Shown: positions 42,516-50,995 of the stretch, piece by piece | Numbering within the stretch: position 1 is the first letter of the stretch | Layout of the letters: the number at the start of each line of letters is the position of its first letter | Translations under genes and position numbers: made by a program | Notes under the pieces: generated by a model | Told to the model about the DNA's origin: nothing | Database searches by the model: none | The model's input: the letters and a program-made list of their open reading frames with translations, nothing else | Virus record (IMG/VR): IMGVR_UViG_3300008114_000003 | Span: 62,001 to 126,000 of that record | Reading direction: 5' to 3' (one strand) | DNA: 64,000 nucleotides | From: a virus

Positions 42516-42839
42516 TTAGTTTAAACTATAATAACCTGGGCCAGGATAACCTTCAAATCCTGGAGGTGGTCCATCTTGATCATCGTCTTCATCTTCATCA
42601 TAATAATCTTCATCATCGTCATCCGAATCAAAATCAAAACCCATATTTACCAATTCAGACATAACTTCATCGGTTAGTTTCATATCACCTTTTCTTTCTT
42701 CCATGTAATTATCAAACATACCTACTGTGAACTTACCTTTTTCCTTTTTAATTTCTTCTAGTTTTGGTAGAATATCTTCAGCAATTTCTTCAGCTAAACT
42801 CTTATCATTATAACCTTCAAACGTTTTTAAATATTTCAT
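42516..42839 (-). CDS. acidic protein with capsid-targeting-like N-terminus, 107 aa
   Basis: MKYLKTFEGYNDKSLAEEIA at the start, then a helical part and a highly acidic segment (DFDSDDDDEDYYDEDEDDDQ) with a Gly/Pro-rich end (GPPPGFEGYPGPGYYSLN). The tag matches the family of fourteen. Its acidity is unlike its basic neighbours. Confidence 0.6.
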   Translation of the reverse strand: MKYLKTFEGYNDKSLAEEIAEDILPKLEEIKKEKGKFTVGMFDNYMEERKGDMKLTDEVMSELVNMGFDFDSDDDDEDYYDEDEDDDQDGPPPGFEGYPGPGYYSLN

Positions 42840-42854
42840 ATCTATTTTTATTTT

Positions 42855-43085
42855 TTAAATTCTCTTGAAATTATTTATCTCAACACACATATCAATATCT
42901 TCATAAGATTCACCATCAGAAACATCACTACCTTGTTCAACTAGAAACTTATTTAACTCTTCTCTTGTAGGCATTTGTGGGTGCTCAATAAAATAGATGT
43001 AGTGATCAGAACTTTCACTTGTAGTCGTTAAAACAAATTGTTTCATCTGACTATTATTTTCATTATATTTATTTAAGTATTTCAT
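42855..43085 (-). CDS. protein with capsid-targeting-like N-terminus, 76 aa
   Basis: Start chosen at MKYLNKYNENNSQMKQFVLT, which aligns with the tag family; a start 12 codons earlier at 43121 would put the tag inside. The body is a small alpha/beta domain (YIYFIEHPQMPTREELNKFL). Confidence 0.55.
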   Translation of the reverse strand: MKYLNKYNENNSQMKQFVLTTTSESSDHYIYFIEHPQMPTREELNKFLVEQGSDVSDGESYEDIDMCVEINNFKRI

Positions 43086-43095
43086 ATTGTATTTT

Positions 43096-43740
43096 TTATT
43101 TTTTAATGTATTCATATACATATTTTTTAAATCTCTTTTGAGTTTCTAAATCCATAGAAGAATAAACATTTTGAATCCAAGATACTTTTTTACCACCTCT
43201 CAAAACATCTAAAATATCATCATCACTCATTCCCACTTTTCTACATTGAACAATAAATGAGTCAGCATAAGCCATAACTTCATCGGTTGAACTAAAATAT
43301 TTCTTATGATCCACTGGTGATCTTTCTAAGTTTCTTATAGTTACATCTGGTCTTCTTTGAGCTTGTTGTTTATGTACAGATTCGTGTCTTAATACTTCTT
43401 CCAAAAAGTCTAATAACCTATTCTTTAATGGACTATTAATAGACTTTATAAACTCATTCTCATCTATACAGATATACATTTTATTAGTATAAACATTATG
43501 AGCTCCCCATCGAATACCACCCATTAATGGAGGCATATCAACCGGAACCAACTCGATTTCCTTTTTTGTTTGTAGTTTAGATTTAAAGTATTCAACATCA
43601 ACAAACTCAACATTCATATCATTGAATATCTCTTTTAAGTTATCTAATGTTATGTTACTCATTGATCTAACTTTTTCAAGAGCTTCCGTGAAATCATATG
43701 GTTGAATTACAGCCTCATTAAATCTTTTCAAATATTTCAT
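43096..43740 (-). CDS. HExxH metallopeptidase-like protein with capsid-targeting-like N-terminus
   Basis: 214 aa. Tag MKYLKRFNEA with FNE at residues 7-9 (a possible prohead-protease site). Zincin-type motif LRHESVHKQQ (His119, Glu120, His123), followed by STDEVMAYAD where Glu154 is a candidate third ligand. No signal peptide. A virion-packaged protease acting in the host cell is a hypothesis from the combination of tag and motif. TTAATATATA-N4-ATG precedes it (43745-43754). Confidence 0.65.
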   Translation of the reverse strand: MKYLKRFNEAVIQPYDFTEALEKVRSMSNITLDNLKEIFNDMNVEFVDVEYFKSKLQTKKEIELVPVDMPPLMGGIRWGAHNVYTNKMYICIDENEFIKSINSPLKNRLLDFLEEVLRHESVHKQQAQRRPDVTIRNLERSPVDHKKYFSSTDEVMAYADSFIVQCRKVGMSDDDILDVLRGGKKVSWIQNVYSSMDLETQKRFKKYVYEYIKK

Positions 43741-43763
43741 AATGTATATATTAATTTTAATTA

Positions 43764-44108
43764 TTAATTTCTTCTTATATATGATATGTGTAAATTATAA
43801 TTGATATAATCAATTGAGAATGTCGCTGGATTTCTAATTGATTTAGAATCAACTTCTCCTCTTCTATACAATCTGAATCCAAATCCTTTAAGATAATTAT
43901 CCAAATGGTTAAATACATCTGATATTTCATCTAAAGTAAATTTATTCTTTGATGAGATATCGATTGTAACTTGATCAACTGGTTTATCAAAATAACTAAT
44001 AGTATATTTAAAATAACTTGGTAGTTCCATCAAAACATCTTCAATATATTCCTTATCAGGTAATTCTAAAACAGATTCAAACAACTTAAAGCTTTTTATC
44101 CTTTTCAT
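43764..44108 (-). CDS. MKRIKSFKLFES-tagged paralogue 1
   Basis: 114 aa, beginning MKRIKSFKLFESVLELPDKE. Shares its first 12 residues with the next gene, while the bodies differ. LFE is a hydrophobic-x-Glu cleavage-like site. It overlaps 44105-44572 by ATGA-type coupling. Confidence 0.6.
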   Translation of the reverse strand: MKRIKSFKLFESVLELPDKEYIEDVLMELPSYFKYTISYFDKPVDQVTIDISSKNKFTLDEISDVFNHLDNYLKGFGFRLYRRGEVDSKSIRNPATFSIDYINYNLHISYIRRN

Positions 44109-44572
44109 ATTTTATTTACTTTTTTATTTTCTTCAAGATTGTCCATCAATTTATTCATATAACCTCTCAAATCAATTGTGTACGCAACACGAACTCTATT
44201 ACTAGACATTCCTATTCTATTACCAATACACACATAATCTAAATGTTCTTTTAATAAACGAAGAAACCTTTCTAATAAATCTTTATTTTTATCTTGTTCA
44301 ACTTCATCCATAGTAACCATAAGCATTAAACCATTTCCATCATCATCACCATGAAAGGTTGAACTAAAATCATCACAAGAACGACCAAATCTATCCTCAT
44401 TTTTTAAATAAATAGATTGAATATTTACTTTACAATCAACTAAATGATCTTCTAACTCATAAAGTATACCTTCTATATCCTCTCTAACCTCAGATAGAAC
44501 AACAACTCTATCTTTTGCCGTCATTTTACTACCTGTTGATTCAAACAACTTAAAACTTTTTATCCTTTTCAC
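44105..44572 (-). CDS. MKRIKSFKLFES-tagged paralogue 2 (GTG start)
   Basis: 155 aa beginning MKRIKSFKLFESTGSKMTAK; the start codon is GTG (complement of 44570-44572), unusual in this window. Central acidic loop (CDDFSSTFHGDDDGNGLMLM). Predicted alpha/beta; no motif recognised. Confidence 0.6.
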   Translation of the reverse strand: MKRIKSFKLFESTGSKMTAKDRVVVLSEVREDIEGILYELEDHLVDCKVNIQSIYLKNEDRFGRSCDDFSSTFHGDDDGNGLMLMVTMDEVEQDKNKDLLERFLRLLKEHLDYVCIGNRIGMSSNRVRVAYTIDLRGYMNKLMDNLEENKKVNKI

Positions 44573-44575
44573 AAT

Positions 44576-44866
44576 TTATTTATTTTGTTTATTATCTTCA
44601 CCTTTAAACGGACCTAACATACCTTTTAAGTTCCAAGAAGAGACAAACTTCTTGTTGTGTTTTTCATAGTCTTCATATGACTCAATACCACTATCAATAG
44701 GATTTTCAATATATTGAATGTTAGCACCTTGTTTATTCATATCAGAAATACGATTACCAATATCAGTTTTAGCTGACATCTTCATAACTTTTTTTAACTG
44801 ATCTACTGTTTGTTGACGAGGTAAAGCCTCATTTATACTAAACTCTTCAAATTTCAATATCTTCAT
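44576..44866 (-). CDS. protein with capsid-targeting-like N-terminus, 96 aa
   Basis: MKILKFEEFSINEALPRQQT start (INE as the possible cleavage site). Remainder polar and helical. TTAATATATA sits 4 nt before the ATG (44871-44880). Confidence 0.6.
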   Translation of the reverse strand: MKILKFEEFSINEALPRQQTVDQLKKVMKMSAKTDIGNRISDMNKQGANIQYIENPIDSGIESYEDYEKHNKKFVSSWNLKGMLGPFKGEDNKQNK

Positions 44867-44876
44867 ATTCTATATA

Positions 44877-45239
44877 TTAATTTTTACGACTATAAATACC
44901 AACCGACAGTGCATAATTATATGAGTTATCCGGTAAATCATAGAACTTAACATCTTCTAATTCATATCCTTCAAACCTAATTTTATATTGTGGTAATCTT
45001 GGAATATCTTTTAATCTCTTTTCACCAAGTTCTTTAGCCATTTGTACCATTTCATCTCTATCATAAACATCATAGTTTGAAAAACATCTATCACACCAAC
45101 CTTCGGTATAAATAATTTTATCTCCAATTTTAGTTATGATATTTGTTTGAGATGGAATATCAGAATCGGGTATAGAGTTTACTAAGTCCGATAATTCGGA
45201 TTCAAAGTTAAAACTCTCAAATAATTTAAGTTTTTTCAT
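44877..45239 (-). CDS. protein with capsid-targeting-like N-terminus, 120 aa
   Basis: MKKLKLFESFNFESELSDLV start. Contains WCDRCFSNYDVYDRDE, a CxxC pair, and a beta C-terminus ending ALSVGIYSRKN. TAAATATATA-N4-ATG precedes it (45244-45253). Confidence 0.6.
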   Translation of the reverse strand: MKKLKLFESFNFESELSDLVNSIPDSDIPSQTNIITKIGDKIIYTEGWCDRCFSNYDVYDRDEMVQMAKELGEKRLKDIPRLPQYKIRFEGYELEDVKFYDLPDNSYNYALSVGIYSRKN

Positions 45240-45283
45240 TATTTATATATTTAATTTTTAATATATAAAAATAAAACGACAAG

Positions 45284-45589
45284 ATGAAAAATATCAAAAC
45301 TTGGGATATGTTCAACGAAGGTAAAACAATGAAAGCATCTAAATCATCTGATTCTGATGTTAAAGTTGAAAAATTCAGAGAAACTATTGAGAACTTCTTG
45401 AAAAATATGAAAGACGCTAAAGTTAAAACTGTTGGTACAGATTTAGAAGTTAACTTAGAAGATGTTAAAGTTCAAGTAATGTTCCGTAAAGATTATGTTG
45501 GTGTTAAGAAAGTAGGTGAGAAAGCCGAAGAATTCAAATACGACCAATTAGGAAAAATTAAAAGTGAAATCAAAAAACACTTAAAATAA
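45284..45589 (+). CDS. protein with capsid-targeting-like N-terminus, 101 aa
   Basis: MKNIKTWDMFNEGKTMKASK start (FNE at residues 10-12). The rest is Lys/Val-rich, alternating helix and strand (VEKFRETIENFLKNMKDAKV). The only plus-strand gene of this tag cluster; a bidirectional terminator follows. Confidence 0.6.
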   Translation: MKNIKTWDMFNEGKTMKASKSSDSDVKVEKFRETIENFLKNMKDAKVKTVGTDLEVNLEDVKVQVMFRKDYVGVKKVGEKAEEFKYDQLGKIKSEIKKHLK

Positions 45590-45592
45590 AAA

Positions 45593-45616
45593 AAAACCAC
45601 TCAATTGAGTGGTTTT
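45593..45616. terminator. bidirectional terminator
   Basis: AAAACCACTC / GAGTGGTTTT with AATT in the middle: a perfect palindromic stem in a gap between convergent genes. Confidence 0.85.
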
Positions 45617-45954
45617 ATTATTTCTTCTATTATTTCATTTCTCGATTCAGACTTAATCATATTAAGTAAATCCCCATATGTAATTTCTTCACTTAATAAT
45701 TCATCTTTGTAATAAATATCAAACTCAGCAAAACTAGCAGTGTCTCCATCCATTCTTGGTAATTCACCATCATATCCTCTATACGAAACCATTGTAAGTC
45801 CTCTGAAAAATCCCCAACCACTTGAAACTAATAGATTTTGATTCCATTCAGTGTAATCAGATTCTATTGTAACTTCGGTTCCACCAACATAATATTCATC
45901 TGGTTTTGCAATGAATTTAAAGTCCTTTAAAAAATCAATCTTAGAAATCATCAT
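45601..45954 (-). CDS. hypothetical protein, 117 aa
   Basis: [20 protein letters not shown], beta-rich, with [20 protein letters not shown]. It overlaps the end of nrdB by 14 nt, so it is translated in the same operon. Function not recognised. Confidence 0.6.
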   Translation of the reverse strand: MMISKIDFLKDFKFIAKPDEYYVGGTEVTIESDYTEWNQNLLVSSGWGFFRGLTMVSYRGYDGELPRMDGDTASFAEFDIYYKDELLSEEITYGDLLNMIKSESRNEIIEEIIKPLN

Positions 45955-46900
45955 CTAAACTATCAAAGTCAATATTCTTATCAGAAGCTTTTTGATATTC
46001 AGAAACTCTTTTCTCGAAGAAGTTAGATTTGTTTTGTAAAGAAAGCATATCCATAAAATCAAAAGGATTTTCAGAGTTATAAACTTTCTTACAACCTAAT
46101 TCAGTTAACCAGAAGTCAGCAACGAACTCTATGTATTGTTGCATCATCTTAGCGTTCATACCAATTAAAGAAACTGGTAAAGAATCAGTAACGAATTCTT
46201 TTTCAATCTCAACTGCTTCAGTAATAATCTCAGTAATTCTTTCAGCACTAACTTTATTCGTGATGTATTTGTTATGTAACAAACAAGCGAACTCACAGTG
46301 TAAACCTTCATCTCTTGAAATTAACTCATTAGAGAATGCTAAACCTGGCATTAAACCTCTTTTCTTTAACCAGAAAATAGAACAGAATGATCCAGAGAAA
46401 AAGATACCTTCAACAGCAGCAAAGGCAATTAATCTTTCAGCAAATGAATCAGATTCAATCCATTTAAGTGCCCACTCAGCTTTCTTTTTAACAGATGGTA
46501 CTGTTTCAATAGCATTGAATAAATGATCTCTTTCTTTAGAATCTTTGATATAAGTATCAATCAATAAAGAGTAAGTTTCAGAGTGAACATTCTCCATTGC
46601 TATTTGAAAACCATAAAAACTTTTAGCCTCTGGATACTGAACTTCTTTTAAGAAATTCTCAGCTAAGTTTTCATTTACGATACCATCAGATGCAGCGAAG
46701 AATGCTAAAACATTTTTAATATAATGTTTTTCATCATCATTTAATTTTTCATTCCAGTCAGTTAAATCTTGTGCTAAATCAATCTCTTCGCTCGTCCAAA
46801 ATGACATTTCAGCAGTTTTATACTTTTCCCAAATGTCATGATATTTCAACGGAAACATCACAAAACGACTTTTGTTTTCTTTTAAAATATGTTCTTCCAT
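45941..46900 (-). CDS. nrdB: class Ia ribonucleotide reductase small subunit
   Basis: 319 aa. Di-iron ligands and radical site are readable: Asp72 in SDG, Glu103/His106 in MENVHSETY, radical Tyr110 after SET, later [11 protein letters not shown] (Glu/His ligands). The C-terminus DSLDDDF matches the tail that docks on the large subunit. It supplies the tyrosyl radical for dNTP synthesis in infection. No nrdA lies in the window. The sequence follows the eukaryote-type R2 pattern ([15 protein letters not shown]). Confidence 0.95.
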   Translation of the reverse strand: MEEHILKENKSRFVMFPLKYHDIWEKYKTAEMSFWTSEEIDLAQDLTDWNEKLNDDEKHYIKNVLAFFAASDGIVNENLAENFLKEVQYPEAKSFYGFQIAMENVHSETYSLLIDTYIKDSKERDHLFNAIETVPSVKKKAEWALKWIESDSFAERLIAFAAVEGIFFSGSFCSIFWLKKRGLMPGLAFSNELISRDEGLHCEFACLLHNKYITNKVSAERITEIITEAVEIEKEFVTDSLPVSLIGMNAKMMQQYIEFVADFWLTELGCKKVYNSENPFDFMDMLSLQNKSNFFEKRVSEYQKASDKNIDFDSLDDDF

Positions 46901-46960
46901 AATAATTTATTTTGTTTTTTTTATATATTCAATTTGAAATTTGTTTAGTTTTTAAAAAAA

Positions 46961-46993
46961 GAAAACCACCGAGGAGCGAATTCAGTGGTTTTC
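46961..46993 (-). terminator. terminator downstream of HNH gene
   Basis: GAAAACCAC / GTGGTTTTC stem with a 15-nt loop and a T tract in the minus direction. Confidence 0.6.
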
Positions 46994-46995
46994 AA

Positions 46996-47035
46996 AAATA
47001 TAGTCCACCCAGAGGGGCTTTAACTATAACGGGTC
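46996..47035. other. GC-rich patch after the HNH gene
   Basis: A 40-nt GC-richer stretch (TCCACCCAGAGGGGC; CGGGTCCTAAGCC) between the HNH stop and its terminator; composition stands out against the AT-rich background. No gene; possibly brought in with the endonuclease. Confidence 0.3.
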
Positions 47036-47599
47036 CTAAGCCGTTTCTTTAAATTTATTACCTTTTGACAAATTATCTTTTGCCCAAAGTGGTTGTAAGT
47101 TTGATAGAGAATTTACTGTACTCAATTTTGTATTTTTATTAAATTTACTTATTGGTTTTTTATGATCAATATGCCATTCACCATAATTATCCCAAGACAT
47201 TCCGTCTTTAAATTGACATTCTATTCTTTGTTTCAATTTAAGACTATTATACCCTAAAATCTCAAATGTTTTTTTATTCTTTTTTACTCCAAAATATTTT
47301 AAACATCTTCTTAGAATATCCCTAGCTGAATTTCCGATTCTAATATTTAGATTATTTTTTCTAAGTTCCTTTCTTCTCTCCGAATAACTACTCTCATAAT
47401 TCTTTGATTTTATTTTATAATCACCGGTATTCCTATATAATCGTTTTCTTTCTAAAACTCTATTAGTATTTGATTTGTAATGTTTTTTAACCATATCTTT
47501 TGAGCAATCTTTACAATAAATTTGATATCCAGTTTTAGAATTTTTCTTCTTGTGAAAATCACTCAACTCTTTATCAATGGAACATTTTTTACAAATCAT
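47036..47599 (-). CDS. HNH homing endonuclease, 187 aa
   Basis: CKKCSIDKELSDF ... CKDCSKD zinc ribbon, basic linker, then WDNYGEWHIDHKKPISKFNK and LQPLWAKDNLSKGNKF, an HNH core. Free-standing, next to nrdB, a favoured target of such elements. TTAATATATA-N4-ATG at 47604-47613. Confidence 0.9.
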   Translation of the reverse strand: MICKKCSIDKELSDFHKKKNSKTGYQIYCKDCSKDMVKKHYKSNTNRVLERKRLYRNTGDYKIKSKNYESSYSERRKELRKNNLNIRIGNSARDILRRCLKYFGVKKNKKTFEILGYNSLKLKQRIECQFKDGMSWDNYGEWHIDHKKPISKFNKNTKLSTVNSLSNLQPLWAKDNLSKGNKFKETA

Positions 47600-47624
47600 A
47601 TTTTATATATTAAAAAATTATCCG

Positions 47625-47632
47625 TATGTTTG
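47625..47632 (+). promoter_or_regulatory. TAnnTTTG promoter abutting a start codon (leaderless)
   Basis: TATGTTTG followed by 5 nt and ATG 47638; an upstream in-frame ATG at 47626 falls inside this element and is rejected as a start. Confidence 0.55.
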
Positions 47633-47637
47633 CTATT

Positions 47638-48021
47638 ATGAAAAGGTTATTTTTAGACGATTGGCGAATTCCTAGAGACTGTGCTACTTATATGTGGCAA
47701 AGAAAGGTGAATTGTACCGTATTCCACGAAGAATGGGATATAGTAAGATCGTATGGTCAATTTAAATCTTGGATAATTGAAAATGGTATACCAGATTTAG
47801 TAGCATTTGATTATGATTTAGCTGATGTTGAAGAATTAAAAGAAGAACTTCCATTTGAATATTGGTTTAATCTAGATGAAAATAGAGTTTATACTGGATT
47901 GGATTGTGTTATTTTTTTACTTAACTATTGTAAAGAAAGAAACTTAAACTTTCCTGAATATATTATTCATTCAGCAAATCCGGATGGAAGTGATGAAATA
48001 AAAAAACTTTTAGCTGTGTAA
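47638..48021 (+). CDS. cyclic-phosphate-processing receiver (cREC)-like protein B
   Basis: 127 aa from MKRLFLDDWRIPRDCA; an earlier ATG lies within the promoter element. Motifs as in 14560-14937: FLDDWRIP, WDIVRSY, GIPDLVAFDYDLAD, YTGLDCVIFLLNYC and IIHSANPDG. Paralogue of copy A, with a longer middle insertion (ELKEELPFEYWFNLDENR). Confidence 0.7.
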   Translation: MKRLFLDDWRIPRDCATYMWQRKVNCTVFHEEWDIVRSYGQFKSWIIENGIPDLVAFDYDLADVEELKEELPFEYWFNLDENRVYTGLDCVIFLLNYCKERNLNFPEYIIHSANPDGSDEIKKLLAV

Positions 48022-48037
48022 GATATACAATGTTTAT

Positions 48038-48259
48038 ATGAGAGCTTTTTTGATTATAGACACAGAAGATTTAAGAAAAGAAATTGAGGTAACACATACT
48101 CAAGTAAACTCCTTAATACCTATTATTAAGAAGATAAATAAAAATCATAGTGATTATCAATCACATGATTCATGGGAATTATTTGTGGAAATTTTAAACA
48201 CAGAACCCGTAATAAGTGTTGATGATATAACATCAATAAATATCTCATATCATATTTAG
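48038..48259 (+). CDS. hypothetical protein, 73 aa
   Basis: MRAFLIIDTEDLRKEIEVTH start; central Lys/Ile segment and short beta tail (ISVDDITSINISYHI). It follows the cREC-like gene by 16 nt on the same strand. Function not recognised. Confidence 0.55.
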   Translation: MRAFLIIDTEDLRKEIEVTHTQVNSLIPIIKKINKNHSDYQSHDSWELFVEILNTEPVISVDDITSINISYHI

Positions 48260-48283
48260 TAATTAATTATAAAACAACATAAA

Positions 48284-48598
48284 ATGTTAAAACACGAAGT
48301 TAAAATTGAGTTTCAAAACTCAGAAGTTTTAAAATCTATTATTGAAAAATCCTACTTTGAGGAAGGAACTAATGGTAAATTATTTGGTAAAAGTAATTAC
48401 TTAGTTATGTCTAGTGACATAGAACCAGAAGCATTTGAAATCTTAAAAGAAGTTAAAAACTCAACAGTTAAAATCTGTAATCAAGAAATTATCGATGGTT
48501 CAATGAGATTTATCGTTGAGGAAACTGAAGGTGAGTTGAGAATGTATCCAGCATCTATTTATTGTGTAAAAGAAGAAGATAAGTATAGCTTTTATTAA
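48284..48598 (+). CDS. hypothetical protein, 104 aa
   Basis: MLKHEVKIEFQNSEVLKSII, alternating strands and helices (a ferredoxin-like order is possible), ending IYCVKEEDKYSFY. Function not recognised. Convergent 4-nt overlap with the endonuclease gene. Confidence 0.6.
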   Translation: MLKHEVKIEFQNSEVLKSIIEKSYFEEGTNGKLFGKSNYLVMSSDIEPEAFEILKEVKNSTVKICNQEIIDGSMRFIVEETEGELRMYPASIYCVKEEDKYSFY

Positions 48599-49242
48599 TA
48601 TTCAAAATTATATTTATTACTTTTAAGTAAATTTATTCTTCTTTTTGTTATACAACAATTATCTATACCACCTATGATATAAGGTGGTATAGACTCTTTA
48701 AAACCTTGATAAATTGATATTTTATGGTCTATCGTCGGATATGACATATCATTGGAGTTTAATTTCATATTTTCCAAAATGTTCTCTTTATCATAAAAAT
48801 CAAGACCATCCCAAATCTCAAATAAATAAGGTTTATTTCTATTGGTTATTCTATTAACTAATTTTCTATATTTTTTAAAATCAATAGAAGATTCAAATGG
48901 TATATAAATACCCTTTTCCTCTTTAGTTTTTATCATCTTATTCGAATTATTATATTTTGAGTCACCATATATTCTTTCTTTTGTAATAGAAGTCTTTTTA
49001 TTTTTACAACCTTTACATGAATAATAATTATATCTACTTTTATTCCTCAAATAGGCTCTATATTGTAGCTTTTTATGAGATCCACATATTTCACAACAAC
49101 AATCTATTATAATTGGACTTTTATGAGATAAATGATTTATGTCAATTTCTATAATATCATACATCTTAACATCATAAAATTCACTTAGTCTGTTATAGTT
49201 TAGAGGAACTATTGTCGTTTTTATCTTTTTTGTTAATAACAT
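48595..49242 (-). CDS. HNH-like homing endonuclease, 215 aa
   Basis: A zinc ribbon (CCCEICGSHKKL ... CKGCKNKK) in the N-terminal half, then a C-terminal region with LFEIWDGLDFYDKENILEN, YPTIDHKISIYQGF (Asp-His of an HNH-type core) and CCITKRRINLLKSNKY. It differs from the other three HNH genes in lacking the long charged linker. Free-standing next to the IMPDH/GMPR gene. A 34-bp palindrome lies upstream. Confidence 0.8.
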   Translation of the reverse strand: MLLTKKIKTTIVPLNYNRLSEFYDVKMYDIIEIDINHLSHKSPIIIDCCCEICGSHKKLQYRAYLRNKSRYNYYSCKGCKNKKTSITKERIYGDSKYNNSNKMIKTKEEKGIYIPFESSIDFKKYRKLVNRITNRNKPYLFEIWDGLDFYDKENILENMKLNSNDMSYPTIDHKISIYQGFKESIPPYIIGGIDNCCITKRRINLLKSNKYNFEY

Positions 49243-49245
49243 AAG

Positions 49246-49279
49246 ATTCGTAATTTAATATATATATTAAATTACGAAT
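49246..49279. repeat. 34-bp perfect palindrome in divergent promoter region
   Basis: Two 17-nt arms (ATTCGTAATTTAATATA and its exact complement) meeting at an AT centre with no loop, between the divergent endonuclease and IMPDH/GMPR-like genes. Each arm carries a TTAATATATA-like core, suggesting a bidirectional promoter/operator. Confidence 0.7.
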
Positions 49280-49319
49280 GTCTGCTAATGGACATATGAT
49301 AAAAAAATAAATTTTCCTT

Positions 49320-50339
49320 ATGATAAAACTTGATTGGAATGATATTAGTATAGTACCAGCGATGATCTCTTCAATTTCTTCAAGAAGTGAGATAAATCCA
49401 TATTTAAATGATAAGTTACCACTATTTACAGCTCCTATGGATACAGTAATAGATGAGAAAAACATAAATGAATTTGAAAAAAACTATATAAACATTTGCT
49501 TACCAAGAAATGTTAAGTATGATACTTTAAAAAATGATAACTATTTTTACTCTTATGGATTAGACGAAATCTACAATTTATACAATTCAGATTCTAAATT
49601 ACCAAAGAAGGTTCTTATTGACGTAGCAAACGGAAATATGCTTAGACTTTGGGAGGTTTCTAAACTATTAAAGGAAAAATTTGGAGACAACATTGAACTT
49701 ATGGTTGGTAATATCGCTAATCCAAAAACTTATAGAGAATTTTGTGAAATTGGTGTTGATTGGATCAGAGTTGGTATTGGTGGTGGTTCTGCTTGTACAA
49801 CTTCAGCTAACGTCGCTATTCACTATCCAATGGCTTCTTTAATAAGAGAATGTAAAGATCTTTCTTATGGTGTTGATAAACCAACAAAGATTATCGCTGA
49901 TGGTGGATTTAAAAACTTTTCAGATATAATTAAAGCTTTAGCGATGGGTGCTGATGCTGTTATGTTGGGTGGTGTTTTCAACAAATGTTTAGAAAGTTGT
50001 AGTGATAGTTTTTCTAAAAACGAATTAGGAGACTTTACACAACTATCTAAAGAAGAAGCTGAGAAATACTTTGATGAAGGTGCTACTATCTATAAGTATT
50101 ATAGAGGTATGTCAACAAAAGAAGTTCAAAAGTCTTGGAATAGAAAAGTAATTAAAACTGGAGAAGGCATTAGTAAATATAATAATGTAGAATATAAATT
50201 ATCTGGTTGGTGTGAAAACTTTACAGATTATTTAAAGTCTGCTATGTCTTATACCGGGTGTAGAACTTTAGAAGAATACTGTGGAGAAGTTGAGTGGATT
50301 CAAATTAGTGATAACGCTTTTAATAGATTTAATAAGTAA
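49320..50339 (+). CDS. IMPDH/GMP-reductase-family enzyme
   Basis: 339 aa (beta/alpha)8 barrel. SIVPAMISSISSRSEINPYL (start of barrel), APMDTV, IDVANGN, MVGNIANPKTY, the catalytic loop GIGGGSACTT (Cys159, with GGGSA instead of the usual GPGS) and ADGGFKNFSDIIKALAMGAD-type phosphate-binding residues. No CBS insert, so it is closer in length to GMP reductase. It interconverts IMP and XMP or GMP, altering purine pools. Function between the two activities not settled. Confidence 0.85.
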   Translation: MIKLDWNDISIVPAMISSISSRSEINPYLNDKLPLFTAPMDTVIDEKNINEFEKNYINICLPRNVKYDTLKNDNYFYSYGLDEIYNLYNSDSKLPKKVLIDVANGNMLRLWEVSKLLKEKFGDNIELMVGNIANPKTYREFCEIGVDWIRVGIGGGSACTTSANVAIHYPMASLIRECKDLSYGVDKPTKIIADGGFKNFSDIIKALAMGADAVMLGGVFNKCLESCSDSFSKNELGDFTQLSKEEAEKYFDEGATIYKYYRGMSTKEVQKSWNRKVIKTGEGISKYNNVEYKLSGWCENFTDYLKSAMSYTGCRTLEEYCGEVEWIQISDNAFNRFNK

Positions 50340-50341
50340 AC

Positions 50342-50370
50342 AAAAAACCAGTCAATGACTGGTTTTTTTT
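50342..50370. terminator. bidirectional terminator
   Basis: AAAAAACCAGTCA / TGACTGGTTTTTT stem with a 1-nt centre, between convergent genes. Confidence 0.85.
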
Positions 50371-50995
50371 ATTCATTATCTATTGATATAATATAATCTA
50401 TTAGAGATTTGATACTATCAAACTTTTTAGTTCTATATTGAACGAGATATAATTCATTCTCACTAACATAATTAACCTTATGATCATAATCTTCTAAATG
50501 TTCATATTGAACACCAAACTGAACAATATCTTTATGTTCACCATTTATTGTATAATTAACTCTTTTTAAGTTATCACCTAAAAATTTCATACTTTTTATG
50601 ATTAAATCTAAATCAGTATTATCGAAATAGAATTTACTTAATTTAAAAGCAAATTGGTTTGTATCTGGATTAAATCCAGATGTAAAAAAACCTTTAAGTT
50701 GTTCAAAATACTTATTTGAGATATTATATTTTTTACTCGTTGTTCCATGACCGTGTTCAAATATCCAATCACATTGTTCTTTATTAAAATCAAATATACT
50801 AACCGGTAATGACTTAGAATGAGATTCTTCACCCTCTTCTTTTCTTTTTGTTAGAACAGCATTTATATCTCTAATTTTATCACCCAATTCGTTATATTCA
50901 ATTCTTGACCAATGTAATAACTCTTCAAGATCCTCTGTATCCATTGAATCATAAGAATGAACTTTATTTTCGTTATAACTCTTTATGTATTTCAT
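50369..50995 (-). CDS. protein with capsid-targeting-like N-terminus, 208 aa
   Basis: MKYIKSYNENKVHSYDSMDT start (YNE). Body has DLEELLHWSRIEYNELGDKI and NYTINGEHKDIVQFGVQYEH. No motif recognised. It overlaps the 321-aa gene by a single base, so the two are translationally coupled. Confidence 0.6.
   Translation of the reverse strand: MKYIKSYNENKVHSYDSMDTEDLEELLHWSRIEYNELGDKIRDINAVLTKRKEEGEESHSKSLPVSIFDFNKEQCDWIFEHGHGTTSKKYNISNKYFEQLKGFFTSGFNPDTNQFAFKLSKFYFDNTDLDLIIKSMKFLGDNLKRVNYTINGEHKDIVQFGVQYEHLEDYDHKVNYVSENELYLVQYRTKKFDSIKSLIDYIISIDNE

Noticed and set aside
46131-46526. Plus-strand 131-aa frame opposite nrdB
   Set aside because: Antisense shadow of a well-conserved enzyme; low-complexity hydrophobic and Ser-rich composition.
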